NCBI GenBank assembly: GCA_964494845.1
Contig: CAZBSC010000004.1
Coordinates: 1-39,655, forward strand
Length of the DNA: 39,655 nt
DNA from: CAYRSA01 sp964494845
GTDB taxonomy: Bacteria; Patescibacteriota; Saccharimonadia; Saccharimonadales; JAGQNJ01
Direction of reading: 5' to 3'
Shown here: in pieces, positions 1 to 6,694 of the stretch
How the letters are laid out: every line of letters starts with the position of its first letter
Position numbering within the stretch: position 1 is the first letter of the stretch
Notes under the pieces: generated by a model
What the model saw: the letters and a program-made list of their open reading frames with translations, nothing else
The model's database searches: none
Told to the model about the DNA's origin: nothing
Position numbers and translations under genes: made by a program

Positions 1-1007
1 AGTTTCTTTTTTTCTTTTTTAGTAAGGCTTTTTTGTTTCAGCGCTTCTTCTTGTTTCGTCTTTTTTCTCTCTTCTGCTTCTTCTGCTCGGCCACGAACGG
101 ACTCAAGGGTATCCCACTTGCTAACGACGAGCACAAGCCCCTTGCCTGCTTCTTTTATCATTCCGGCTATTTTCTGGTCCAATGCGGTGTTTAGCTCTCC
201 GGCGTCCATCAATAGGAAACAAACGTCTGATTGCTCAATGGCCGCCAGAGTGCGAATAACACTAAATTTTTCTATGCCATGTTCGATCTTGCCGCTACGA
301 CGGATTCCAGCTGTATCTAACAGTTCGATCTCTTTTTTCTTGTATTTTACGGTGGTGCGGTTGATGTCGCGAGTTGTGCCTGCTACATCGGCTACGATAG
401 CCTGTTGTTTCTTTGCCAGAGTGTTAAATAGATAAGATTTTCCAACGTTCGGTCGGCCTAGCAATGCAACGGTAATACGGTCGGGATCGTTGGTGATGGA
501 TGTTTTTGGGATTTTTTCGATCAGAACATCTAGCATTGTAGCGATGCCGCGGTTTTGAGTAGCCGATGTCAGGAAAATATCTTTAATACCCAGGCGTTGA
601 TAGTCAGAGGCGTGGGCCTTTGGTGTTTTATCGGCCTTGTTGACGACTAGAAAAACTGGTTTCTTCGTCTTTAAGGCTTGTTTGGCGACTCGCCTATCAT
701 CATCCGTTATTGCTGCATCTGCCTCGATGACTACCCAGATGATATCGGCGCTTTCCTCGGCTTGCTGTATTTGTTCTTGTATCGTGAATTCAAAGTCGTC
801 TTCTGGGTCTTTCATGCCGGCAGTGTCAACAATCCAGAACTCGTGTTCTTCCCACTCTGCTTTAGCGGATATGCTATCGCGTGTTGTGCCAGGCTCGTTG
901 GCAACAATCGCTTCGCGTCGGCGCAGGACACTATTAAAAATACTAGACTTGCCGACATTGGCACGCCCAACAATAGCTACAATTGGTACTTTAGTTTTAC
1001 TACTCAC
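1..1007 (-). CDS. der: GTPase Der (EngA), N-terminal part, truncated by window edge
   Basis: Ribosome-assembly GTPase with two tandem G domains, needed for 50S maturation. My translation of the minus strand shows a first P-loop GRANVGKSS, then DTAGMKD and NKAD, followed by a second P-loop GRPNVGKS, DTAGIRRSG and SKWD. The frame runs off the left edge, so the end of G domain 2 and the C-terminal KH-like domain are missing. The start is GTG at 1007. There is no Shine-Dalgarno sequence, but TGG-TATAAT ends 8 nt before it, so a leaderless message is likely. After SKWD the protein continues into a long Lys/Glu-rich stretch (at least 30 residues) that is not expected at this position of standard Der. 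Identity is secure; the insertion is the odd part. Confidence 0.95.
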   Translation of the reverse strand, partial: MSSKTKVPIVAIVGRANVGKSSIFNSVLRRREAIVANEPGTTRDSISAKAEWEEHEFWIVDTAGMKDPEDDFEFTIQEQIQQAEESADIIWVVIEADAAITDDDRRVAKQALKTKKPVFLVVNKADKTPKAHASDYQRLGIKDIFLTSATQNRGIATMLDVLIEKIPKTSITNDPDRITVALLGRPNVGKSYLFNTLAKKQQAIVADVAGTTRDINRTTVKYKKKEIELLDTAGIRRSGKIEHGIEKFSVIRTLAAIEQSDVCFLLMDAGELNTALDQKIAGMIKEAGKGLVLVVSKWDTLESVRGRAEEAEERKKTKQEEALKQKSLTKKEKKK

Positions 1008-1015
1008 TTGAGAGA

Positions 1016-1024
1016 ATTATACCA
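1016..1024 (-). promoter_or_regulatory. extended -10 promoter of der
   Basis: TGG-TATAAT on the minus strand, 8 nt before the GTG start, with no ribosome-binding site between. Predicts a leaderless or near-leaderless transcript. Confidence 0.65.
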
Positions 1025-1051
1025 CAAATGTTGTAAAAAATCTATCAATTA

Positions 1052-1750
1052 CTAGACTGATTGGCTGGCCATAGATTCAACTACTGGAGTGATGTCGAAC
1101 GATGGCATAAAAGCTGCATTGTCTGTGAGCAGGGCTTGATAGGCGGCCTGGTTACCCCCGCGGTAGACTGCACGAGCCAGTGCCACAGTTTCCATGACTC
1201 GCAAGCCAACATCACTCGGCATGACTAGGACTCGTCTTGTTGGGTCGAAGTCACAATCTTCAGGAACTGAATCAGTAATATTTTCAAGGGCGCGCGTTCT
1301 CCAGTTAAAACGATAGTCCATTGCGCCGTAGGCCATGGTCTGGCCATCACCTGCCCGTAGGCGGTCGGCCACTAGTTCTTCTGGAGTATCAGGGTTCGGA
1401 GCAGTCATTAATGGAGAGCTGCCAGCGTTGTTAATGACCGTTGCTGTTCCCCTACTATCAATCACTAGATTCTCACCGTGCATACTGCGCACGGTAGGTT
1501 TATAGAGAAGTACTACAAAACTAGACATACCAGGGACGGTTCTTGCAATTTTAGCTACAACTTCGGAGTTGGCGTAGCAAGTGCCCGCTCCTTTTGGCAC
1601 TGCTTCGGCGGCGGTTCGATGCAGTCCAGAATAACCTGGTAGAATTGCCTGAGCTGCTTGGGCCACTTCTGCAGCCATATTACAGCCTGGATCTTTAGCC
1701 TTTTGACGCATTCTAATAGTAACGTCAGTTGGAACCTCAAAACTTTTCAT
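1052..1750 (-). CDS. hypothetical protein with possible Cys-His-Asp triad
   Basis: 232-residue soluble protein with no signal peptide or membrane segment; I do not recognise the family. It contains GTCYANSEVV near residue 56, MHGENLVIDSRGT near residue 90 and a MPSDVG segment near residue 178. The order Cys (in GxCxA), His, then Asp a few residues later resembles transglutaminase/papain-like catalytic sites, but this is only pattern resemblance. It starts with ATG at 1750. TGA-TATAAT lies 6 nt upstream, and the TGA of this promoter element is also the stop codon of the upstream pseudouridine synthase gene. It is therefore probably transcribed on its own from a promoter embedded in the end of its neighbour. 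Confidence 0.75.
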   Translation of the reverse strand: MKSFEVPTDVTIRMRQKAKDPGCNMAAEVAQAAQAILPGYSGLHRTAAEAVPKGAGTCYANSEVVAKIARTVPGMSSFVVLLYKPTVRSMHGENLVIDSRGTATVINNAGSSPLMTAPNPDTPEELVADRLRAGDGQTMAYGAMDYRFNWRTRALENITDSVPEDCDFDPTRRVLVMPSDVGLRVMETVALARAVYRGGNQAAYQALLTDNAAFMPSFDITPVVESMASQSV

Positions 1751-1756
1751 CGAAGT

Positions 1757-1765
1757 ATTATATCA
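1757..1765 (-). promoter_or_regulatory. extended -10 promoter overlapping upstream stop codon
   Basis: TGA-TATAAT on the minus strand, 6 nt before the ATG at 1750. The TGA (1765-1763) doubles as the stop codon of the gene ending at 1763. Confidence 0.65.
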
Positions 1766-2434
1766 TAAATATTCAAATTTACCACTACCGAGTGGTCCAA
1801 GCTTGTATGGGCCAAATTGAGTGCGGTGAATGCGAGTGACTTTGTAGTCGAGTGCCTGGAAGGTACGGCGTATTTGTCGGTTGCGCCCCTCGTGCATAGA
1901 GACTTTCCACTCGAGGGGGCTATTGCCCAATTTTTCTAGTTGTAGCTTACTTTCTCCGTCTCCAAGTAATACTCCGATGGACGTGATTTTCGTTACATCC
2001 TTATCAGAGAGTGGTTTGTCTAGCTTTATTTCGTATACCTTTGTCTTTTGTTTAGAGGGATGGGTTAGCTCTTGCGCTCTGTTGCCATCGTTTGTTAATA
2101 ACAGTAGTCCCGAGGAGTCTTTATCTAGCCTTCCGATTGGGTTTAGCGCTCGAAATGATTCCGGCAATAGATCGTAAATAGTCTGGCTACCTTGACCGCG
2201 CTTGCTACATACATAACCTGTAGGCTTATTGAATATTAATGTAACCAGTTGCTTGGGTGGTGTTAGTTGGCGGTCATCAATGGTAACTCGGTCACCTTCG
2301 TGGACTAGAGAGCCTGGCGCAGCTAATTCATCATTTATTTTGATTCGACCCATTTCAACGGCTCGGTCAGCCGCTCTGCGTGACATTGACGTGCTGCATA
2401 GCGCTACAAATTTATTAATTCGCATTGGTTGCAT
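1763..2434 (-). CDS. RsuA/RluB-family rRNA pseudouridine synthase
   Basis: Isomerises a specific uridine in rRNA to pseudouridine. The N-terminal residues 4-60 form an S4 RNA-binding domain (RINKFVALCSTSMSRR, then GRIKIND). The catalytic domain carries the family motif GRLDKDSSGLLLLTNDG with the catalytic Asp, and later GRNRQIRR. At 223 residues it has the length of bacterial RluB/RsuA; whether the target is 23S (RluB) or 16S (RsuA) rRNA cannot be decided from the sequence. ATG at 2434 is chosen over the internal Met at residue 4 because TGT-TACAAT ends 7 nt before it and no Shine-Dalgarno sequence is present. Its stop codon overlaps the promoter of the next gene. Confidence 0.92.
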   Translation of the reverse strand: MQPMRINKFVALCSTSMSRRAADRAVEMGRIKINDELAAPGSLVHEGDRVTIDDRQLTPPKQLVTLIFNKPTGYVCSKRGQGSQTIYDLLPESFRALNPIGRLDKDSSGLLLLTNDGNRAQELTHPSKQKTKVYEIKLDKPLSDKDVTKITSIGVLLGDGESKLQLEKLGNSPLEWKVSMHEGRNRQIRRTFQALDYKVTRIHRTQFGPYKLGPLGSGKFEYL

Positions 2435-2441
2435 GGAATAT

Positions 2442-2450
2442 ATTGTAACA
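2442..2450 (-). promoter_or_regulatory. extended -10 promoter of pseudouridine synthase
   Basis: TGT-TACAAT on the minus strand, 7 nt before ATG 2434, no ribosome site. Confidence 0.6.
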
Positions 2451-2455
2451 ACAAT

Positions 2456-3721
2456 CTAACTATCAGTTGGTTGTTCGGGCGTAATCACCGAACTAACGGG
2501 CGGAGGTGCCGTGTTAGTATCATCAGTTTCTTTAGCTAGTAGGTCTTCTAGCTTTGGTTTTTCTTCTTCGGTGCTAGGAATTGGCTCGATTCGCTTGGTG
2601 TGCTCTAACGATGCGCTGGGTTTGTCGTCATCGCTATCGTCAGTGACATATGTTTGCTTCTGTTCGTTTTTGTCGGTATCAACATCGTTTTCTTTTTCTT
2701 CTGTCTCTGTTGCAGTATTTACGTCATCATGAGTATCGTTATCTGAAACGGGTTGTTGTGTGTCCTTACCCTCGAGTGCATCCGAAGTATCCGGATCTGG
2801 TGAGCTAGACAGTGTTGGGTTGGACGCTATGAACTCGTCCATTTGTTCATCCATTTCTTCTTTTTCTTCTTCGGCGGGAGTGCTAAGATCTTTTACTTCT
2901 TTTTCTAGTGGTGCAACATCGGTTGTTGGTGATTCAGCATCACCTTTAGTATCCTCAGCAACGGTTACAGGAATTGAAGTAGGTGCTGGCTCAGGTTTTG
3001 CCGACTCGGTGGACACGGTAGTAGATTCGCTACTAGGTTCTTGTTCGGTGGTCTCTGGTTTTGCTTCTTCATCCTCTGAAGGTTCTGGTGGTGTGGTGAC
3101 AGGGATGGGGCTGACTGCAGGCTCGTCAGTTGAGTCGGCGGTTGGGCCGGGTGCAGGTTGTGCGGAAGTGCTATCGTCGGCAGGGCTATCTGTGACGATT
3201 GTAGGTTCTGCAGATGCGCTTACCGGTGCTGCGACAGGTTGTGGTGCTGGTACATCTGCGACCGGGACAGATGCCTCTGGTGTTTTTGTAGGCTCAACTG
3301 GTTTGCTGTTATCACTTATCATGTCAGAAACAGCTTGGTCCGAGTCTTTAGCCACAGTTGCTAACATGTCTTTGGCTTCTCTGGTAACGTCTTCTAGGGT
3401 TACTTGTGATTTAACCAAGTATTTATCTGCTCCAAGACTCTCGGCTCGAGCCTTGTCCTCTGCTTGGCTTAGTGCTGTCATCATAATAATTTTTGTGTCT
3501 TTTGTTTCGGGTGTCGAGCGCAAGATGTCGAGCATAGCAAAACCGCTAACTTTCGGCATCATGATGTCAGCAATTATTAGGTCGGGTCTTTCTTTTAGTG
3601 CTAATGCAAGCGCCTCTTCTCCGTCTTTAGCCGAGACGACTGTATAGCCCTCTGCAGCTAATCTTGCTTCGTATATCTCACGTAGCGAATTATCGTCTTC
3701 AACTAGCATTATCTTTGACAT
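2456..3721 (-). CDS. response regulator receiver domain with ~300-residue disordered acidic tail
   Basis: Residues 1 to about 122 are a CheY-like receiver: acidic pair in VEDD, phospho-acceptor Asp52 in IIADIMMPK, and Lys in YLVKSQ. The remaining ~300 residues have no recognisable output domain. They are low complexity, rich in Pro, Thr, Ser, Glu and Asp, with many short TEEEK/EPEPSEDE-like tracts, and are probably intrinsically disordered. No membrane segment or LPxTG is present, so a secreted role is unlikely. The gene lies 46 nt downstream of the histidine kinase on the same strand, so the two probably form one operon and phosphotransfer pair. A possible ribosome site AAAGGAAA lies about 10 nt before the ATG. 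Output is probably protein-protein rather than DNA binding (inference). Confidence 0.9.
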   Translation of the reverse strand: MSKIMLVEDDNSLREIYEARLAAEGYTVVSAKDGEEALALALKERPDLIIADIMMPKVSGFAMLDILRSTPETKDTKIIMMTALSQAEDKARAESLGADKYLVKSQVTLEDVTREAKDMLATVAKDSDQAVSDMISDNSKPVEPTKTPEASVPVADVPAPQPVAAPVSASAEPTIVTDSPADDSTSAQPAPGPTADSTDEPAVSPIPVTTPPEPSEDEEAKPETTEQEPSSESTTVSTESAKPEPAPTSIPVTVAEDTKGDAESPTTDVAPLEKEVKDLSTPAEEEKEEMDEQMDEFIASNPTLSSSPDPDTSDALEGKDTQQPVSDNDTHDDVNTATETEEKENDVDTDKNEQKQTYVTDDSDDDKPSASLEHTKRIEPIPSTEEEKPKLEDLLAKETDDTNTAPPPVSSVITPEQPTDS

Positions 3722-3767
3722 TGCCTAGGTTTCCTTTTGCATTATTAACGCTTATGTTCTTATGGGA

Positions 3768-5558
3768 TTATTGTACCATGTTAGGCTGCTTATTATTAGT
3801 CGATGCCTCGGCTGGTTTTTGGCTCAAAAGCAGTTGGGCTTTTTGACTGTCTAATCTAGGTAGATTTACAAAAAAAGTGCTGCCGTCCCCCACTTTACTT
3901 TCTATCCAGATTTTTCCATCGTAAAGCTCTACAATCTTCCGACAAATGAATAGGCCCAGGCCGGTACCACCAATTGTTCTAGTCGCTGAGTTATCTACAC
4001 GGTAAAATTTTTGGAATAAGTGCCGTGCATCTTCCGGCGGTATTCCAGATCCAGTATCTTTTATATAAAATTGAACAACATCTTTGTTGCCTGTTAGTCC
4101 GATTGAAACGCCACCTGATGGGGTGTATTTTACGGCATTGTCTACTAGATTGGTTATTACTTCCCTTAGTCTGTCTGGGTCTACCTCGACGTAATATAGA
4201 GGTTTTATGACTTTCTTGTCTTTGCTGCTCGCGGACAATGGCGTATCTTCTGAGCCCATAATAAAGTTCATGGCTAAACCTTTTTTCTGAGCCGTGAAAC
4301 GTAGATCCTCCGTTAAGTGCCCTAGGTACTCCCCCATTTCTACTACCTGTGGATGACTGGTCAACCTTCCATCGTCGGCTTTTGCAGAGGTCAATAAGTC
4401 CTGGAAAAGTTGGCCTAGGTGCTGGGTTGATGCGTGAGCTTTTTCTAGGTATCCCCTTGCTTTTTCATCTACCAGACAAACCTTATCATTCATGGCAAGC
4501 GCTAAATAGCCTTCTATGGCGGCAACTGGGGTCCGCATTTCGTGTGATGCGGTACTAATGAACTCTGTCCTCTGTTTTTCTTGTTTTTTTTGCTGGTCAA
4601 CATCTCTATAAACCACGATGACACCGACGAGTTGTTTGGTAGCTGGCTGATTCGTATCAGTTAGTAAATCTTGATAGATTGGCGAAGCTACCGTATCTAC
4701 GAAAACCCTCTTATTGTGTCGTGTTTGCACCTGAATAACTTTTTGTTGGGGCTTTCCAGTTTTTATTACCAAAGCTACAACATCATTTGGATCATTTTGA
4801 GTTTTTTGAGATTCTTGGATATCCGCCTCTTCCTCTACGATGCTATACAAGGAATTGTAATGTAGATTTTTTGCCTCCTCTTTTGCCCAACCAAACATGT
4901 TGGCAGCGCTGGCGTTGATGATTTGGGTGACGCCTTCCGTGTTCACAACCACAACTCCGTCAGTTATAGATTCTAAAATAACACTAGACTTAAATTGTTC
5001 TTGCTCGAGTAGGTTGGCCATTGCGACGGTTTCTTTGTCTCGCATGTAGTATCTTTTGAAAAAGAACCATCCAGCTAAAGCTGATATGGTTACGATTATG
5101 TCGATAACGATGTTTAATGCCCTAACCTCTGGTATGGGATGGCCCAAATTCAGAAAGTCAAAAAATAGAAATATCCAAGCGACCACAACAGATGCGATAG
5201 CCAGATATGGACCCACCATGTTCAGCATAAAAACCAATATTATAAATAACCCTCGATACAAAAGATTCGTGTTACCACTGGTTTCTATGACGGCCGATAG
5301 TAGCAAGCCATACGGAACCATTGCCGTAACGAAGGCAGCCCACTCTGAGTATTGTCTAACTAGTGGATAAACAACTAGGGTTATAAAAATATGCACGGAA
5401 GCAATTACTAATACCATTGGGGTTATTCCCCAGAAGTCAACCCTCGATTGGCTAGCATTAGTGGCTTTTAGAAAGTAATAGCCGGCAAATAACAATATAT
5501 CCACCAATAGCACAGAGTAGGCGTAGTTCCGGAGCCATTTTGGTTTAACGTGTTGCAT
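3768..5558 (-). CDS. membrane sensor histidine kinase (multi-TM, PAS, HisKA, HATPase)
   Basis: 596 residues. Residues 10-170 contain about six hydrophobic segments forming a membrane sensor with little extracellular sequence. Residues ~187-320 are a PAS domain (SITDGVVVVNTEGV, MFGWAKEE). The HisKA box is FISTASHEMRTP with phospho-acceptor His339. The ATPase domain has an N box NLVDNAVKYTP, a G1 box DTGSGIPPEDA and a G2 box GGTGLGLFICRKIVE. The architecture resembles the VicK/PhoR group but the many-TM sensor differs. It ends 46 nt before the receiver gene. Upstream are only AT-rich spacer and the divergent RNA region. No convincing ribosome site is present at the ATG. Confidence 0.95.
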   Translation of the reverse strand: MQHVKPKWLRNYAYSVLLVDILLFAGYYFLKATNASQSRVDFWGITPMVLVIASVHIFITLVVYPLVRQYSEWAAFVTAMVPYGLLLSAVIETSGNTNLLYRGLFIILVFMLNMVGPYLAIASVVVAWIFLFFDFLNLGHPIPEVRALNIVIDIIVTISALAGWFFFKRYYMRDKETVAMANLLEQEQFKSSVILESITDGVVVVNTEGVTQIINASAANMFGWAKEEAKNLHYNSLYSIVEEEADIQESQKTQNDPNDVVALVIKTGKPQQKVIQVQTRHNKRVFVDTVASPIYQDLLTDTNQPATKQLVGVIVVYRDVDQQKKQEKQRTEFISTASHEMRTPVAAIEGYLALAMNDKVCLVDEKARGYLEKAHASTQHLGQLFQDLLTSAKADDGRLTSHPQVVEMGEYLGHLTEDLRFTAQKKGLAMNFIMGSEDTPLSASSKDKKVIKPLYYVEVDPDRLREVITNLVDNAVKYTPSGGVSIGLTGNKDVVQFYIKDTGSGIPPEDARHLFQKFYRVDNSATRTIGGTGLGLFICRKIVELYDGKIWIESKVGDGSTFFVNLPRLDSQKAQLLLSQKPAEASTNNKQPNMVQ

Positions 5559-5649
5559 GTTTTAGTAATTACCACCCTATTCGCTTACGTTTTAGTATAG
5601 ATTAATTGACGCAAATTTAATAGAGGCCCCTTTGTTATTTTACCCCTGT
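5559..5649. other. intergenic spacer between histidine kinase and RNA block
   Basis: AT-rich spacer holding the divergent control regions. No open frame with coding features. A TATACT hexamer on the minus strand near 5593-5598 could serve the kinase gene. Confidence 0.4.
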
Positions 5650-5658
5650 TGTGATAAT
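5650..5658 (+). promoter_or_regulatory. extended -10 element ahead of hairpin-rich RNA block
   Basis: TGT-GATAAT. Predicted transcription start is about 5664-5666, immediately before the CTGAG/CTCAG hairpin. No clear -35 box. Confidence 0.45.
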
Positions 5659-5663
5659 ATTTC

Positions 5664-5885
5664 TGAGTCCTCAGAGCATGCATCGAAGTTGCATTTCCCC
5701 AACATCACGAGAGGATTCGTGATTTTGAGAGGAGATGGCTTGTTTTAGTTTCAAGTGTTAGCGAGCAAATTTATTTGTCGCTGGCCTTAGAAACTAAAAC
5801 ATCACACATCGACGAGGTCCCGTATCTTTGATACGGAAACATTCGCTCGTAAGATAAATACATGCGAGCATGTATTGTACCTTTC
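5664..5885 (+). ncRNA. candidate structured non-coding RNA (unknown family)
   Basis: No protein is credible here, but the stretch is packed with perfect inverted repeats. A 7-bp hairpin has arms 5704-5710 and 5717-5723. A 12-bp stem pairs 5741-5752 with 5790-5801 and encloses a second 10-bp stem (5760-5770 with 5773-5782, one bulge). A 7-bp hairpin with a TTT loop has arms 5820-5826 and 5830-5836. A 9-bp hairpin with a GA loop has arms 5857-5865 and 5868-5876. ACGAG (5812-5816) can pair with CTCGT (5846-5850) around the third hairpin. Such density in about 220 nt argues for a selected RNA. I find no hallmark of tmRNA, RNase P RNA, SRP RNA or 5S rRNA. The 3' end is not defined and the RNA could continue into the tRNA-like block at 5894. 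Strand is inferred from the upstream -10 element and the flanking tRNA. Confidence 0.5.
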
Positions 5886-5893
5886 TCGTTCTA

Positions 5894-6059
5894 GGTCCCG
5901 TCGTCTAGCGGTTCAGGACACCTGGTTCTGCGTCCTGCGAGATCGCGGGTGAGGATTGCCCGATGGCAATCCGCAAGGAAACCTTCCGATGGCAACTTGT
6001 TGCCAATAGTGAAGTTTCGGGGTCGCCGGAGGTGACCGAATCCCCATTCGAACCTTAAT
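5894..6059 (+). pseudogene. tRNA-Glu-like sequence interrupted by structured insertion
   Basis: Positions 5894-5929 are identical over 36 nt to the 5' half of the intact tRNA-Glu at 6079. The anticodon-stem 3' side then differs, and 5939-5950 is again identical (GAGATCGCGGGT). The match stops inside the T arm. Here a roughly 86-nt unrelated stretch intervenes, and a T-arm-like CGAATCCC reappears at 6037-6044. No 3' acceptor strand complementary to GGTCCCG follows, so a normal tRNA cannot form. The insertion itself folds strongly: 8-bp hairpin with arms 5953-5960 and 5965-5972; 5978-5986 pairing with 6011-6018 around a 6-bp hairpin with arms 5991-5996 and 5999-6004; and a 7-bp hairpin with arms 6021-6027 and 6031-6037. 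It is either a broken tRNA gene invaded by an element or a functional tRNA-like RNA. Confidence 0.55.
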
Positions 6060-6078
6060 AGTCTAAAATAGTTTACGT

Positions 6079-6155
6079 GGTCCCGTCGTCTAGCGGTTCA
6101 GGACACCTGGTTCTCATCCAGGAGATCGCGGGTTCGAATCCCGCCGGGATCACCA
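6079..6155 (+). tRNA. tRNA-Glu (anticodon CUC), CCA encoded
   Basis: Acceptor GGTCCCG pairs with CGGGATC (one G-T wobble). The anticodon stem is CCTGG/CCAGG with loop TTCTCAT, giving anticodon CTC at 6113-6115. The T arm is GCGGG-TTCGAAT-CCCGC. Discriminator A is followed by a genomically encoded CCA. Reads GAG codons. The CYTH-like gene promoter starts five bases after its CCA end. Confidence 0.95.
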
Positions 6156-6159
6156 CATC

Positions 6160-6168
6160 TGTTAAGAT
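6160..6168 (+). promoter_or_regulatory. extended -10 promoter of CYTH-like gene
   Basis: TGT-TAAGAT, 6 nt before ATG 6175, between the tRNA-Glu 3' end and the start codon; no ribosome site. Confidence 0.55.
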
Positions 6169-6174
6169 AAAATC

Positions 6175-6672
6175 ATGAAGCACCAAGAGAAGAAGTTCCT
6201 CGTCACATCATTTGATGACGTTAAGAAGCGGCTGAACCAAGCCGGAGCAAAAAGTCTAAAAACAGCCAATTCTACACACTATTATGCGCAAGTTGATGGC
6301 AATGATGTCGTTAAGCTGGTAGACCAAGATGGTCAATGCGAGATTCACTTGCTAAAGGAATCAGACGGAAAGTTTACCCTTGCGGATAGAATCCCTATGT
6401 CAGATGTTTCGGCGGGTTTAAGGTGGCTTCGTGATAAAGGCTACGAGTCATGCACGACTGTTAAAATAACCCATACTGACTATGAGTACAACGTTGGATT
6501 GATTGGTCTGTATATTATTAACGACCTACTTTATTCTGTAATTTTAGATTTTCCCGGCAATAAACACTTGGCTATGGAGAAACAGTTTGGGCTAGAAGAA
6601 GCAGAGCAGATAACTATCCCCTACAATAAAATCCTGGAAAACATGGGCAAGATTAAACCCGAACCACTATAG
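6175..6672 (+). CDS. CYTH-like domain protein
   Basis: 165-residue soluble protein. The N-terminus HQEKKFLVTSFDDVKKRLNQ resembles the first strand of the CYTH fold (class IV adenylate cyclase/thiamine triphosphatase), whose signature is ExExK. Here the motif is HQEKK, so the first Glu is replaced by His. Alternating charged strands follow (HYYAQVDG, VKLVDQDGQCEIHLLKES) and a terminal helix ends the protein. CYTH enzymes act on triphosphate substrates with divalent metals; with an altered signature the activity is uncertain. The start is ATG 6175, with an extended -10 box 6 nt upstream and no Shine-Dalgarno sequence. It ends 22 nt before the S51 peptidase, which has its own promoter. Confidence 0.6.
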   Translation: MKHQEKKFLVTSFDDVKKRLNQAGAKSLKTANSTHYYAQVDGNDVVKLVDQDGQCEIHLLKESDGKFTLADRIPMSDVSAGLRWLRDKGYESCTTVKITHTDYEYNVGLIGLYIINDLLYSVILDFPGNKHLAMEKQFGLEEAEQITIPYNKILENMGKIKPEPL

Positions 6673-6679
6673 GGGGTTC

Positions 6680-6688
6680 TGTTAGAAT
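6680..6688 (+). promoter_or_regulatory. extended -10 promoter of S51 peptidase gene
   Basis: TGT-TAGAAT, 6 nt before ATG 6695; no ribosome site. Confidence 0.6.
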
Positions 6689-6694
6689 AAAACT

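Noticed and set aside
118..1055. Plus-strand open frames at the left edge (118-435, 637-1011, 678-1055)
   Set aside because: They are antisense to der, whose minus-strand frame shows complete GTPase motifs and simply has no stop inside the window.
2760..3647. 295-residue Ser/Gly-rich plus-strand frame
   Set aside because: Mirror image of the acidic low-complexity tail of the receiver gene; no ribosome site and no domain.
5806..5840. Hammerhead-like arrangement (CGACGAG, stem, GGAAAC)
   Set aside because: The invariant first two bases of the CUGANGA core do not match and no cleavage-site triplet or third stem could be placed.
5894..6059. Group I intron in a tRNA
   Set aside because: None of the conserved P, Q, R or S core elements is visible and the insertion is in the T arm rather than the anticodon loop.
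5664..6060. tmRNA, RNase P RNA or SRP RNA
   Set aside because: No Ala-type acceptor with tag frame, no P4 consensus and no SRP apical-loop sequence was found.
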